Assembly (NCBI RefSeq): GCF_049532905.1
Contig: NZ_CP064032.1
Location: forward strand, 2,976,001 to 3,040,000
DNA length: 64,000 nt
Source: Dyella_B nitratireducens
GTDB taxonomy: Bacteria; Pseudomonadota; Gammaproteobacteria; Xanthomonadales; Rhodanobacteraceae
Direction of reading: 5' to 3'
A program made the position numbers and the translations under genes. Within the stretch, counting starts at the first letter, position 1, and each line of letters begins with the position of its first letter. Of the stretch, positions 42,531-51,194 are shown piece after piece. Below the pieces are notes generated by a model that was not told where the DNA came from, did no database searches, and saw only the letters and a list, made by a program, of their open reading frames with translations.

Positions 42531-43243
42531 ATTACGCCAGCCCAACTTACGTCGAAGAAACCCGCATCGGCTTCCACTTCTTGCGCACCCACACGTGGCA
42601 GCATCACGTGCTGCGTGTCGCGATCAACGACCTGAAACGCTTGATCGGCGAGCCGCTGCCGCAAGGTGGCACGCTGTTGGATGCCGGCTGCGGCCAGGGC
42701 AAGTCGTTGCGCTTGTTGCGCGATACATTCCAGCCCATCCGCATGATGGGTCTGGATGCCGATCCGCACAGCCTCACCCTTGCGCAAGCAGAAGCGGAAC
42801 GCGAAGGCATATCGATCGAACTGCATGCGGCCGATTGCGCAACGATGCCGCTGCCGGACCAGAGCGCCGACGTCGTGTTCTGCCACCAAACATTTCATCA
42901 TCTGGTGGAACAGGAGCGTGCACTGGCCGAGTTTTGGCGCGTGCTGAAACCGGGCGGCTGGCTGTTGTTTGCGGAATCGACCAAGGCGTACATCGACACT
43001 TGGGTGATCCGCTGGTTCTTCCGGCATCCGATGGAGGTGCAGAAGAGTGCGGAGGAATATCTGGAGATGCTGCGCTGGCAGGGCTTCGAATTCGAGGCGC
43101 GGAATGTGTCGTTCCCTTATTTGTGGTGGAGCCGGTCGAAGGATTTTGGCTTGTTGGAGCGCTGGGGATTGAAGTCGCCGCCTCCGCCGGGCCAGCGTGA
43201 AGAGACGCTGGTGAATGTGGCGGCGAGGAAGCCGGTGGCATGA
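42527..43243 (+). CDS. class I SAM-dependent methyltransferase
   Basis: 238 aa. SAM-binding motif I is GTLLDAGCGQGKSLRLL, the motif II region is VVFCHQTFHHLVEQERAL, and LKPGGWLLFAE follows. In aryl-polyene pathways a methyltransferase modifies the aryl head. The ATGA overlap with the thioesterase indicates coupling. It is the last gene before the hairpin at 43271. Confidence 0.85.
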   Translation: MNYASPTYVEETRIGFHFLRTHTWQHHVLRVAINDLKRLIGEPLPQGGTLLDAGCGQGKSLRLLRDTFQPIRMMGLDADPHSLTLAQAEAEREGISIELHAADCATMPLPDQSADVVFCHQTFHHLVEQERALAEFWRVLKPGGWLLFAESTKAYIDTWVIRWFFRHPMEVQKSAEEYLEMLRWQGFEFEARNVSFPYLWWSRSKDFGLLERWGLKSPPPPGQREETLVNVAARKPVA

Positions 43244-43270
43244 GGCGTTTTCATTCTTCCCGAGCTCCTT

Positions 43271-43300
43271 GCCCCCTCCCCTGCTTGCAGGGGAGGGGGC
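43271..43300 (+). terminator. strong 14-bp GC-rich hairpin inside the cluster
   Basis: GCCCCCTCCCCTGC-TT-GCAGGGGAGGGGGC, a perfect stem 28 bp after the methyltransferase stop and 28 bp before the KS2 start. There is no T-run. It could attenuate transcription into the distal genes or protect the upstream mRNA. Confidence 0.5.
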
Positions 43301-43327
43301 TATTCGTGGCGAAGATGGGTACCTAGC

Positions 43328-44518
43328 ATGAACAACACCTACCTCAACGCCCTCGGCATCATCTGCAACCTCGGCGCCGGCAAAGCCGCCGTTGCCGAAG
43401 CCTTGTTTGCCGGCAACGACAACGGTATCCGACCCGGACGCGGTTGGATTCCAAATCACGAGCCGCCGCTGGGCAGCGTGCAGGCGGAACTGCCTCCCGT
43501 ACCTGACGCACTGCGCCATCGCGACAACCGCAACAATCGCCTGCTGCTCGCCGCAGCGTTGGAAATCGAAGCCGACATTCGCGCCGCCATCACCCGTTAT
43601 GGCCAGGCACGTATCGGCGTCGTGCTCGGCACCAGCACCACCGGTATCGAGGAAGCTACCCACGGCATCGCCGCTTATCGGCGCGATGGCGCCTGGCCTG
43701 CCGACTATCACTATTCGCATCAGGAACTCGGTGCACCGGCGGAATTTCTGGCCGAATGGCTGGAACTGTCAGGACCGTGCTACGGCATTTCGACCGCGTG
43801 CACGTCGGGCGCACGGGCACTGATGAGCGCACGACGCCTGCTGCGCATGGGCCTGTGCGACGCCGTGCTATGCGGTGGCGTGGATACGCTGTGCCGCCTG
43901 GCGATCAACGGCTTCCATGCATTGGAAGCGGTCGATCTGCAGCGCTGCGATCCGTTCTCCAAACACCGTCGTGGCATCAATATCGGCGAAGCGGCGGCGT
44001 TGTTCCTGATGACGCGCGAAGCCGGCCCGGTACAGTTGCTGGGTGGCGGAGCGAGTTCCGATGCGTACCACATGTCCTCACCCGATCCGCAAGGAACCGG
44101 TGCACGTAAAGCCATGCACGATGCCTTGCTCAACGCCGGGCTGGACGCTGCGCAGATCGATTACGTCAACTTGCATGGCACGGCTACCGAGCATAACGAC
44201 AGTATGGAAAGTCAGGCCGTAGCCAGCATGTTCGGCAACGCCGTGCCATGTTCGTCAACCAAATCGCTGACCGGCCACACGCTTGCCGCAGCAGGTGCGC
44301 TGGAGGCGGCCTTCTGCTGGCTCAGCTTGACCGACGCGCAAACCGAACGCCGCCTGCCGCCGCACGTATGGGATGGCGAAGCCGACCCTGCGTTGCCGGC
44401 GTTGCATTTCACCCGCGCCGGCAATCACCTGCCTGCCGGAGGGCGTCGTTATTTGATGAGCAACTCCTTTGCTTTCGGCGGCAACAATGCGGCGTTGATT
44501 TTGGGAGACCCCGCATGA
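43328..44518 (+). CDS. beta-ketoacyl-ACP synthase (KS2)
   Basis: 396 aa. The Cys-His-His triad is complete: STACTSGARAL (Cys158), LHGTATEHND (His283), SLTGHTLAAAG (His317). It diverges from KS1, with which it shares only the general fold pattern. In related loci the distal KS starts or extends the chain with the aryl primer. It overlaps the dehydratase by 4 bp. Confidence 0.88.
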   Translation: MNNTYLNALGIICNLGAGKAAVAEALFAGNDNGIRPGRGWIPNHEPPLGSVQAELPPVPDALRHRDNRNNRLLLAAALEIEADIRAAITRYGQARIGVVLGTSTTGIEEATHGIAAYRRDGAWPADYHYSHQELGAPAEFLAEWLELSGPCYGISTACTSGARALMSARRLLRMGLCDAVLCGGVDTLCRLAINGFHALEAVDLQRCDPFSKHRRGINIGEAAALFLMTREAGPVQLLGGGASSDAYHMSSPDPQGTGARKAMHDALLNAGLDAAQIDYVNLHGTATEHNDSMESQAVASMFGNAVPCSSTKSLTGHTLAAAGALEAAFCWLSLTDAQTERRLPPHVWDGEADPALPALHFTRAGNHLPAGGRRYLMSNSFAFGGNNAALILGDPA

Positions 44519-44982
44519 TGCATTGGCCGATGGCTGAGGTCGTGCCGCATGCCGGCGAGATGATTCTGCTGGACGATATCGTGGAAGCAGAAAGCGAACG
44601 CATCGTATGCACGCGCACGATCAAGCCCGGCGGTTTATTTGTGGACGACGACGGCAGCATGCCCTCGTGGGCAGGCGTGGAATTGATGGCGCAAGCCATT
44701 GCTGCCTGGGCCGGCTGTTGCGCGCGTGTGGAAAAACGGCCGGTGACATTGGGTTTTCTGCTTGGCACGCGGCACTATGCGTGCAACGTCGATGCTTTTT
44801 CTGCAGGCACGCCACTGCGCGTGGAAGCGGTGCGAGAGTTTCATGACGAACAAGGCATGGGTGTCTTCCACTGCCGTATCGAAGGCCCGGGCGTGCACGC
44901 CGAAGCACGCTTGAATGTGTTCTGTCCGCCCGATGCGGATGCATTTTACAAACAGGAATCCGGGGAGCCGCCGCATGGCTGA
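44515..44982 (+). CDS. 3-hydroxyacyl-ACP dehydratase (ApeP/FabA-like hotdog protein)
   Basis: 155 aa with the start at ATG 44515 overlapping the KS2 stop; a second in-frame ATG follows immediately. PHAGEMILLDDIVEAE and WAGVELMAQAIAAWAG match the hotdog dehydratase pattern of these loci. It forms a second dehydratase beside the one at 40749, as is usual in aryl-polyene clusters. It overlaps the ketoreductase by 8 bp. Confidence 0.82.
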   Translation: MMHWPMAEVVPHAGEMILLDDIVEAESERIVCTRTIKPGGLFVDDDGSMPSWAGVELMAQAIAAWAGCCARVEKRPVTLGFLLGTRHYACNVDAFSAGTPLRVEAVREFHDEQGMGVFHCRIEGPGVHAEARLNVFCPPDADAFYKQESGEPPHG

Positions 44983-45703
44983 CTCAGTGTTGGTGACAGG
45001 TTCCAGCCGCGGCATCGGTCGCGCGATTGCCTTGCGGTTGGCGCAGGCAGGCTACGACATCGTTCTGCATTGCCGTAGCCGCCGCGGCGAAGCCGAGCAG
45101 GTGAGTACCGCGATTCAGGCGCTGGGTCGAGCCGTACGCATTTTGCAATTCGACGTGGCCGATCGCATAGCTTGCGTGGCTGCGCTGGAAGCGGACGTCG
45201 AGGTGCATGGCGCTTACTATGGCGTGGTATGCAATGCAGGGCTTACGCGGGATGGCGCGTTCCCAGCGCTTTCCGATGAGGATTGGGACCAGGTGCTGCG
45301 CACCAATCTTGACGGTTTCTACAACGTCTTGCACCCGATCATCATGCCGATGATCCGCCGCCGTCAGGCGGGACGCATTGTATGCATCACGTCTGTATCG
45401 GGCTTGATCGGCAATCGCGGCCAGGTGAACTACAGCGCGTCCAAAGCTGGTGTGATCGGTGCGGCGAAAGCACTGGCGGTGGAATTGGCCAAACGCAAGA
45501 TCACCGTCAACTGCGTAGCACCGGGGCTGATCGACACGGATATGACCAGCGACGACCTGCCGCTGGAAGAGATTTTAAAAGCGATACCGATGCAACGTGC
45601 GGGCACCGCCGATGAAGTGGCTGCCGCGGTGCAGTTTCTGATGAGCCCGGAGGCGGCCTACATCACGCGGCAAGTGCTCGCGGTGAATGGCGGGTTGTGC
45701 TGA
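44975..45703 (+). CDS. 3-oxoacyl-ACP reductase (FabG-like SDR)
   Basis: 242 aa. The SDR motifs are complete: TGSSRGIGRAIA (NADPH binding), CNAGLTRDG, the active-site Ser in ITSVSG, YSASK (Tyr and Lys), and a C-terminal VNGGL. It reduces the 3-oxo group in each cycle. GGGGAG lies 8 nt upstream. It is the last of the clearly biosynthetic genes. Confidence 0.9.
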   Translation: MADSVLVTGSSRGIGRAIALRLAQAGYDIVLHCRSRRGEAEQVSTAIQALGRAVRILQFDVADRIACVAALEADVEVHGAYYGVVCNAGLTRDGAFPALSDEDWDQVLRTNLDGFYNVLHPIIMPMIRRRQAGRIVCITSVSGLIGNRGQVNYSASKAGVIGAAKALAVELAKRKITVNCVAPGLIDTDMTSDDLPLEEILKAIPMQRAGTADEVAAAVQFLMSPEAAYITRQVLAVNGGLC

Positions 45704-45732
45704 GACAGCATCCATCAAGGGGGAATGGGGAT

Positions 45733-46170
45733 ATGAAAGCAAATGTGCTTGTTGCCATTGCGTTGGTGTGTGTACCCGGTTTGTCCTACGCCGGAGACAA
45801 GATCGTGCATTTTCCGTTCGCCAATGCTGTCGCCGAAGCGACGCAATCCGGCAAGCTGGACGGCACGGTGAAGTTCTATCTGGCCGGGAATGACCCACAG
45901 GGCCAGGTGACGGTGATCAACAGCGATGTCAGCGTCAACCGCAAGACCAATGCCTTCGGCAAAGCGGACCAGAAAACCTGCGACTGGGCACTGCAGTCGG
46001 CGTTGATTGCGTTGCAGGATCAGGCCAAGGCGGCCGGCGCCAATGCGGTAGTTGGTATCGTCAGCGATTACGGCAGCGAATATCGTGATAACGAGAAATA
46101 CGAATGCCACGTCGGCTTTCTCATGTCTGGCGTGATCATGAAGGGCAAGCTGGTAAAAGTGCAGCAATAA
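45733..46170 (+). CDS. secreted protein at the end of the aryl-polyene operon ('excinuclease ABC-like' annotation in relatives)
   Basis: 145 aa; start ATG 45733 with GGGGAATGGGG upstream. Signal peptide MKANVLVAIALVCVPGLSYA. The mature part contains DQAKAAGANAVVGIVSDYGSEY... CHVGFLMSGVIMKGKLVKV, which resembles the YbjQ-like or UPF0145-type fold. Similar proteins adjacent to pigment clusters are often misannotated as excinuclease subunits; there is no ATPase motif. Two cysteines may form a disulfide. Role unknown. Confidence 0.65.
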   Translation: MKANVLVAIALVCVPGLSYAGDKIVHFPFANAVAEATQSGKLDGTVKFYLAGNDPQGQVTVINSDVSVNRKTNAFGKADQKTCDWALQSALIALQDQAKAAGANAVVGIVSDYGSEYRDNEKYECHVGFLMSGVIMKGKLVKVQQ

Positions 46171-46561
46171 CCGCCATCTCGTAGGTTGGGGTGCAAACCC
46201 TGAGATATCCCCACCTTTTTTGCCCGTTATGCCGGAGAAGTCCTGGGTTTACATGAAGTTTGTTTCGAAGCCAGTCGTCATTCCGGCGAAGGCCGGAATC
46301 CATCGCCAGTGCGAAGCATGGATTCCTCGCTCCTCAAAGCCGAGCACATCCATGTGCTCTCCCCGCGTGCCGGCCTTCGCCGGAATGACGGTTCGCTCTG
46401 AAACAACATTGATCTGAACTCCAACTTTTCCGCTTGGACAACGCAAAAAACGTGGGGATATCTCAGGGTGCAAACCCCAACCTACGTTGCGCCGCGTCAG
46501 AGACTGAAAAGACCCCTGCGCTACAATTCCTGGCCTCCAAATCCCCTCCCAGGAGTTCCTC
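46171..46561. other. intergenic region: palindrome interrupted by family-2 MITE copy D
   Basis: If 46200-46476 is removed, the flanks close into a perfect GTAGGTTGGGGTGCAAACC palindrome like the one at 47731. No gene is present. Copy D ends 95 bp before the isovaleryl-CoA dehydrogenase start. Confidence 0.7.
46200..46466. mobile_element. MITE-like element, family 2, copy D, with perfect 10-bp target duplication
   Basis: The ends CTGAGATATCCCCAC and GTGGGGATATCTCAG are perfect 15-bp inverted repeats. GGTGCAAACC flanks both sides (46190-46199 and 46467-46476). The centre carries a REP-like palindrome with GTCATTCCGGCGAAGGCCGG. This copy gives the clearest proof that the family moves, because the intact target is recoverable. 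Confidence 0.85.
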
Positions 46562-47719
46562 ATGCGTCCGTTCCCGCTCGGTGAAGAGATCGATCTGCTG
46601 CGCGAAAGCGTGTCTGCCTTCGCGGAAAAGGAGATCGCACCGCGCGCGGACCATGTTGATCGCGAGAATCTGTTTCCGCATGATTTGTGGCGCAAGTTGG
46701 GTGACATGGGGCTGCTCGGCGTGACCGTGCCGGAGGAATACGGCGGCAGCGGCATGGGCTTTCTGGCTCACATGGTGGCGATGGAGGAAATCTCCCGCGC
46801 ATCCGGTTCGGTAGGCCTTTCTTACGGCGCCCATTCCAACCTATGTGTGCAAAATATTTTCCATAACGGCAATGAATCGCAACGCCGTAAATACATTCCC
46901 AAGCTGTGCACCGGTGAATACGTCGGTGCACTGGCGATGAGCGAGCCGGGTGCCGGTTCCGACGTGGTGGGCTCGATGACCTGCCGCGCCGAGCAGCACG
47001 GCGATGTGTTCGTGGCCAACGGTTCCAAGATGTGGATTACCAACGGCCCCGATGCGGATGTGCTGCTGGTCTATATGCGTACTGCGCCGCGTATCGCCGG
47101 CAGTCGCTGCATGACCGCCTTTATCGTTGAAAAAGGCATGAAGGGTTTCAGCACGGCGCAGAAGCTGGACAAGCTTGGCATGCGTGGCTCCAACACCTGC
47201 GAGCTGGTGTTCGACAATTGCGAGATTCCCGTCGAGAACATCGTGGGCGAAGTGAACGAAGGCGTGCGCGTGCTGATGAGCGGCCTGGATACCGAGCGCC
47301 TGGTGCTTTCCGGCGGCCCGATCGGTTTGATGCAAGCCGCGCTGGATATCGCCCTGCCCTACGCACGCGAGCGCAAACAGTTCAATGCGCCCATCGGTAC
47401 TTTTGGTGTGATGCAGGCGAAGATTGCCGATATGTACACCAAGCTACAGAGCTCGCGTGGTTTCGCCTACATGGTGGCGCAGAAATTCGATGCTGGCGTG
47501 AAGTCGCGCATCGATCCGGCGGCGTGCTTGCTCAACGCGTCGCAGAATGCGGTGCAGGTGGCGCTGGAAGCGATCCAGACACTGGGTGGCAACGGGTATA
47601 TCAATGAATATCCGACCGGTCGCTTGCTGCGTGATGCGAAGCTGTATGAGATCGGCGCAGGTACGAATGAAATTCGGCGGATGTTGATTGGCCGCGAATT
47701 GTTTCACGGGCGTGAGTGA
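46562..47719 (+). CDS. isovaleryl-CoA dehydrogenase-like acyl-CoA dehydrogenase
   Basis: 385 aa. ACAD features are ALAMSEPGAGSDVVGSM, KMWITNGPDADVLLVY, and the C-terminal GGNGYINEYPTGRLLRDAKLYEIGAGTNEIRR. The catalytic Glu in DTERLVLSGGPIGLMQAAL is in helix G, as in isovaleryl-CoA dehydrogenase, rather than at the usual position. It converts isovaleryl-CoA to 3-methylcrotonyl-CoA in leucine breakdown. GGAG lies 8 nt before the ATG. Confidence 0.88.
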   Translation: MRPFPLGEEIDLLRESVSAFAEKEIAPRADHVDRENLFPHDLWRKLGDMGLLGVTVPEEYGGSGMGFLAHMVAMEEISRASGSVGLSYGAHSNLCVQNIFHNGNESQRRKYIPKLCTGEYVGALAMSEPGAGSDVVGSMTCRAEQHGDVFVANGSKMWITNGPDADVLLVYMRTAPRIAGSRCMTAFIVEKGMKGFSTAQKLDKLGMRGSNTCELVFDNCEIPVENIVGEVNEGVRVLMSGLDTERLVLSGGPIGLMQAALDIALPYARERKQFNAPIGTFGVMQAKIADMYTKLQSSRGFAYMVAQKFDAGVKSRIDPAACLLNASQNAVQVALEAIQTLGGNGYINEYPTGRLLRDAKLYEIGAGTNEIRRMLIGRELFHGRE

Positions 47720-47730
47720 TATCGCCCACA

Positions 47731-47805
47731 CGTAGGTTGGGGTGCAAACCCCAACGCTCGTCATTCCCATGCAGCGTGACGTTGGGGTTTGCACCCCAAC
47801 CTACG
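47731..47805. repeat. palindromic repeat of the GTAGGTTGGGGTGCAAACC type
   Basis: CGTAGGTTGGGGTGCAAACC and its inverse around a 36-bp spacer (GCTCGTCATTCC... GCGTGAC). It is of the same sequence class as the target interrupted by MITE copy D at 46.2 kb, with a variant at 59495. Confidence 0.8.
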
Positions 47806-47821
47806 CTGGTCGCAAGATTCA

Positions 47822-47847
47822 CCCCCTGCCACATGTAGAGCAGGGGG
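47822..47847 (-). terminator. hairpin between convergent genes
   Basis: CCCCCTGC and GCAGGGGG around a 10-nt loop, 20 bp from the autotransporter stop. It may serve both convergent genes. Confidence 0.5.
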
Positions 47848-47866
47848 CGTTCATGGCTACGATGGA

Positions 47867-50800
47867 TCAAAACATCAAGCTGTAATTCACCGTCCCCATC
47901 GTTGCGTGCTCACGCTGCGCGTTGTATTGGTCGGCACCCAACGACAATTGCGAACGCGCCGAGAAACGCCAATTCAACGACACACCCGCAATGCTGCCGT
48001 AGCGCGACAAACCAATACCATTGACCGGCATGAACTGCTGCAAGGCTGCGAAGCTGGCAGTCGGTACCACGCCGTGCGTGGCAAACGCATCCTGCCAGAG
48101 GAAGTGGCCTTGCAGGTTGAGGCTGCTGCCATCAGGCAGCTTCCACTCACGCGAACCGCGGAAGCCGATACCCGCCTGCCAACGCTGGATCGTCTGCGAA
48201 CTGGAGTTCAGGCCGAAACCATCGCCACCCAATTCGTTGAAGCCATCGCGCTCGACGTATGCGTATTGCAGATTGGCGTACGGCGTGAACTTCCATTTCC
48301 CCGCGTTGAAGCGATAGCCGCTTTCGCTATACGCCACGTCGTAGCTGCCGTTGCTGAAACTGCCCACGCCGGCAGTTTGATTGCCGAGCAACAATTCGCG
48401 ACGTGTGTTCTGCCAATCGCTACCCACCCCAAAACGGCCCATCGCGTACCAGTTACCCTGCACGATGCCGCCATAGAGCATGCCTTCCAGCGCACGGCTG
48501 TAACCTTGATCGGCGCTTTGCTGCAAGTTGCCCAGGCCCTGGCTGTGGCTGATGGCATAACCCAGTACGGTGCCATTGCCGAGCATGCGATCGCCACCCA
48601 CCATGCTGCCGTTGAGCTGGAAGCCCAGACCATCATAGCCACTGCGCGAGAAGTTGCCCTGGTAGCCCAGGTTCTGCGACCAGCTCTGGAAATCCTGCTT
48701 GCGGTCGAGGGCCTGGGGGTTGTCGAGCAAGCTGTCGAAACGATCGGACAGTGCACGCGTGTCGGCATCGATGGCTTCGAAGGTCATCGCAGCGCTGGCT
48801 GCATACATCTGGCCGGAGAGGCTGTTCAAGGATTGCTGCAACGCGGCCGTGGTCTGCGACTGTTGGATCGCCGCGGCGCCGCTGACAAAGCTGCTCGGCA
48901 AAGGTTGAGCGCCGCTCTGTATCGCACTGTTGATGGCATTGAAAGCACTTTGCACTTGCCCAGCTGCCGCATACGTGGCCGCGGAATAAGGCAGGCCCGT
49001 AATTTTTTGAAGATTGACCTGCTGTACGTTCAAGTAGGCGTCGGTGTTGGCGTCATAACCAATAGACGCTTGCAAGGTTACGGAAGAAGGCGTGCCCACT
49101 GTGGAATTGAAGGCACCGCTAAAACCTTGTGTGGCCGATAGCACGACGGTGTGCGAGCTGACGACATAACCCGAATCGGCGCCATATACGTACAACTGCG
49201 GACTATTTTGCAGCGTGACACTGCCGGTCACCTGCATGGCGGATCCCAGCGGCACCGCCAGACGGCCGCCGTTCTGGGTGTAATTGCCCGTCATGCTGAG
49301 GTTGGTGCTACCGACCACCACCGTGCCTTGGCTCGTGACATTGCCGGAAATGAGCGGAATAAGACTGCCGGAACTTCCCGTGAATGCCAGCGTTCCCCCG
49401 GACCCGATATTGACGCTCGAGACCAGCGAGGTGGTATTCAACGTACCTCCATTCACCGTAGTGAGATTCGCTGTTACTTGCGGCGAATTCAAACTGCCGC
49501 CAGTCACCTCGATGCCTGTGTTCACTCCTACCGATGTGGTGGCATTCAAGCTGCCGCCATTCACTACCGTGCTGCCCGCGAATGTCGATCCAGCGTTGAG
49601 CGTACCGTTGTTTACAGTAACTGCGGAAGTTGAACCAGACAGCAGCGATACCGCGTTCAACGTGCCGCCGTTGACCGTCGTATTGCCAAGATACGTGGAG
49701 GCTTTAGTCAGGTTGAGCGTACCCGGCCCATCCATGATCAAACCGCCCGCGCCGGAAATGGGATTGTTCCAGCTCGAACTGCCGTTGAAGCCAACCTCGA
49801 CATCACCCCAAGCAAACTGCTCCGGCCCGTTTACCGCGGCACCCACGTTCAACACACCCCAGCCAAAGGTGGTGTTCGGCTGCGAACCGCCCAATGGCGT
49901 GGCTGTGCCCAATAACGTTTGCTGTACCAGATAATTGGAAAAATACGGATAAGCCTGCCATACCAGCGCTGCCGCGCCGGATACGGCCGGTGCCGCAAAC
50001 GAAGTGCCTTCCACAATGTAGTAGGTAGGATTGGTCGTACTGGTCGTGGTGTTCTTGTCCAGCACAATCACATCGCCCGGCGCGGCAAGGCAGTAGGCGT
50101 ATGCAATGCCGCACTTGTTCGAATAGCTGTCCAACTGCGTTGGGCTGTTGCTGTTCAACGCCACTGCAACCAGCCAGCCCTTCTGCAGGTTCGCATCGTT
50201 CGCCACGGTCGGCAGCGAAGCAATCGTGCTCGGATTGGCTTGCGAATCATTGCCGGCAGCAAACACCACCAAACCATTGTGCTGTTCGACAAAAGGCGCA
50301 TACGCCTGATCGAACGCCGTTGTCGTCGCCGTATCACTGGAACTCCAGGAAATACCGCCCCAGGAGTTGTTCATGATCTGCACGCCGGAAGTGATCAGTT
50401 GCTGATTCACCTGGCCCAATGGCGTGGCATCGGACCCGGTTACCTGGGCAGGCGGGGTAGAGCCGTTATCATCCGGCGCGCTGTCATCGATGATGCGCGC
50501 CGACACCAGCGAGGCGCCTGGCGCAATGCCACCTGCAAATTGCGCAAAGGAAGTGCCTGCCGCGATTTGCGATACCCAGGTGCCATGCCCAACCACGTCC
50601 GGGATGTTGACGTTGTTGGTGGAAGGATCGACATCGATGTATTCCGTCCCGACACGCCCAACCAATGCCGCGTTGCTGGGATTGATCCCGCTATCGACCA
50701 CGCCAATGGTGACACCCGCGCCGGTGTAGCCCTGGTTATGCGCCGCATAGGTATTGGTCAACGACAGCTGCGCGTCAATCGGCGGCGTCGGAACATTCGA

Positions 50801-50971
50801 ACTCGGCGAAGGTGATGGTGCGGGCGAAGGCGTCGGTGTCGGCGTGGGTGCCGCTGACGCCCCTCTTACGTTGCTGTTGCCGCCTCCGCCGCCGCAACCG
50901 CTCAAGCCCACTGCAAGACTGATCAATAGCGCGATTTCACGGCGGCGCCACGCCTGCGTCCCAGTTGCCAT
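47867..50971 (-). CDS. subtilisin-like serine protease autotransporter (lipoprotein)
   Basis: 1034 aa from ATG 50971 (GAGGA upstream; a farther ATG at 51004 lacks a site). A signal peptide with lipobox LSGC suggests lipid modification, unusual for an autotransporter. A Pro/Thr/Ser linker is followed by a peptidase S8 domain with the triad GVVDSGIN (Asp), VGHGTWVS (His), EGTSFAAPAV (Ser). Residues about 430-600 are passenger repeats (STYLGNTTVNGGTLNA and similar VNGGTLN units). A C-terminal autotransporter beta-barrel of about 270 residues ends in VNYSLMF. It is probably an outer-membrane-anchored or released protease. Confidence 0.88.
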   Translation of the reverse strand: MATGTQAWRRREIALLISLAVGLSGCGGGGGNSNVRGASAAPTPTPTPSPAPSPSPSSNVPTPPIDAQLSLTNTYAAHNQGYTGAGVTIGVVDSGINPSNAALVGRVGTEYIDVDPSTNNVNIPDVVGHGTWVSQIAAGTSFAQFAGGIAPGASLVSARIIDDSAPDDNGSTPPAQVTGSDATPLGQVNQQLITSGVQIMNNSWGGISWSSSDTATTTAFDQAYAPFVEQHNGLVVFAAGNDSQANPSTIASLPTVANDANLQKGWLVAVALNSNSPTQLDSYSNKCGIAYAYCLAAPGDVIVLDKNTTTSTTNPTYYIVEGTSFAAPAVSGAAALVWQAYPYFSNYLVQQTLLGTATPLGGSQPNTTFGWGVLNVGAAVNGPEQFAWGDVEVGFNGSSSWNNPISGAGGLIMDGPGTLNLTKASTYLGNTTVNGGTLNAVSLLSGSTSAVTVNNGTLNAGSTFAGSTVVNGGSLNATTSVGVNTGIEVTGGSLNSPQVTANLTTVNGGTLNTTSLVSSVNIGSGGTLAFTGSSGSLIPLISGNVTSQGTVVVGSTNLSMTGNYTQNGGRLAVPLGSAMQVTGSVTLQNSPQLYVYGADSGYVVSSHTVVLSATQGFSGAFNSTVGTPSSVTLQASIGYDANTDAYLNVQQVNLQKITGLPYSAATYAAAGQVQSAFNAINSAIQSGAQPLPSSFVSGAAAIQQSQTTAALQQSLNSLSGQMYAASAAMTFEAIDADTRALSDRFDSLLDNPQALDRKQDFQSWSQNLGYQGNFSRSGYDGLGFQLNGSMVGGDRMLGNGTVLGYAISHSQGLGNLQQSADQGYSRALEGMLYGGIVQGNWYAMGRFGVGSDWQNTRRELLLGNQTAGVGSFSNGSYDVAYSESGYRFNAGKWKFTPYANLQYAYVERDGFNELGGDGFGLNSSSQTIQRWQAGIGFRGSREWKLPDGSSLNLQGHFLWQDAFATHGVVPTASFAALQQFMPVNGIGLSRYGSIAGVSLNWRFSARSQLSLGADQYNAQREHATMGTVNYSLMF

Positions 50972-51194
50972 ACATTCCTCACACAGAGTTTTGTCCCCAA
51001 ACAACTTCGGAATACCGCCACTCCCAATAGCGATATTTCCCCATAGCTTATTCGCTTGATTTGTAAGTTTGCGAGAGGCGCGTGTGCGCGATTTCTCACG
51101 GAATCGAAAAATTTGCTGCTAAGCAGTGAGGACTGCGATAATTCGCAAATTCCTTCCTCGGCGCGACGCGCCTAAAGCTCCCCTGGAGACCCCC

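Noticed and set aside
42356..43720. 454-codon minus-strand frame across the methyltransferase and KS2
   Set aside because: Covers three well-supported genes and the intergenic hairpin; an antisense artefact.
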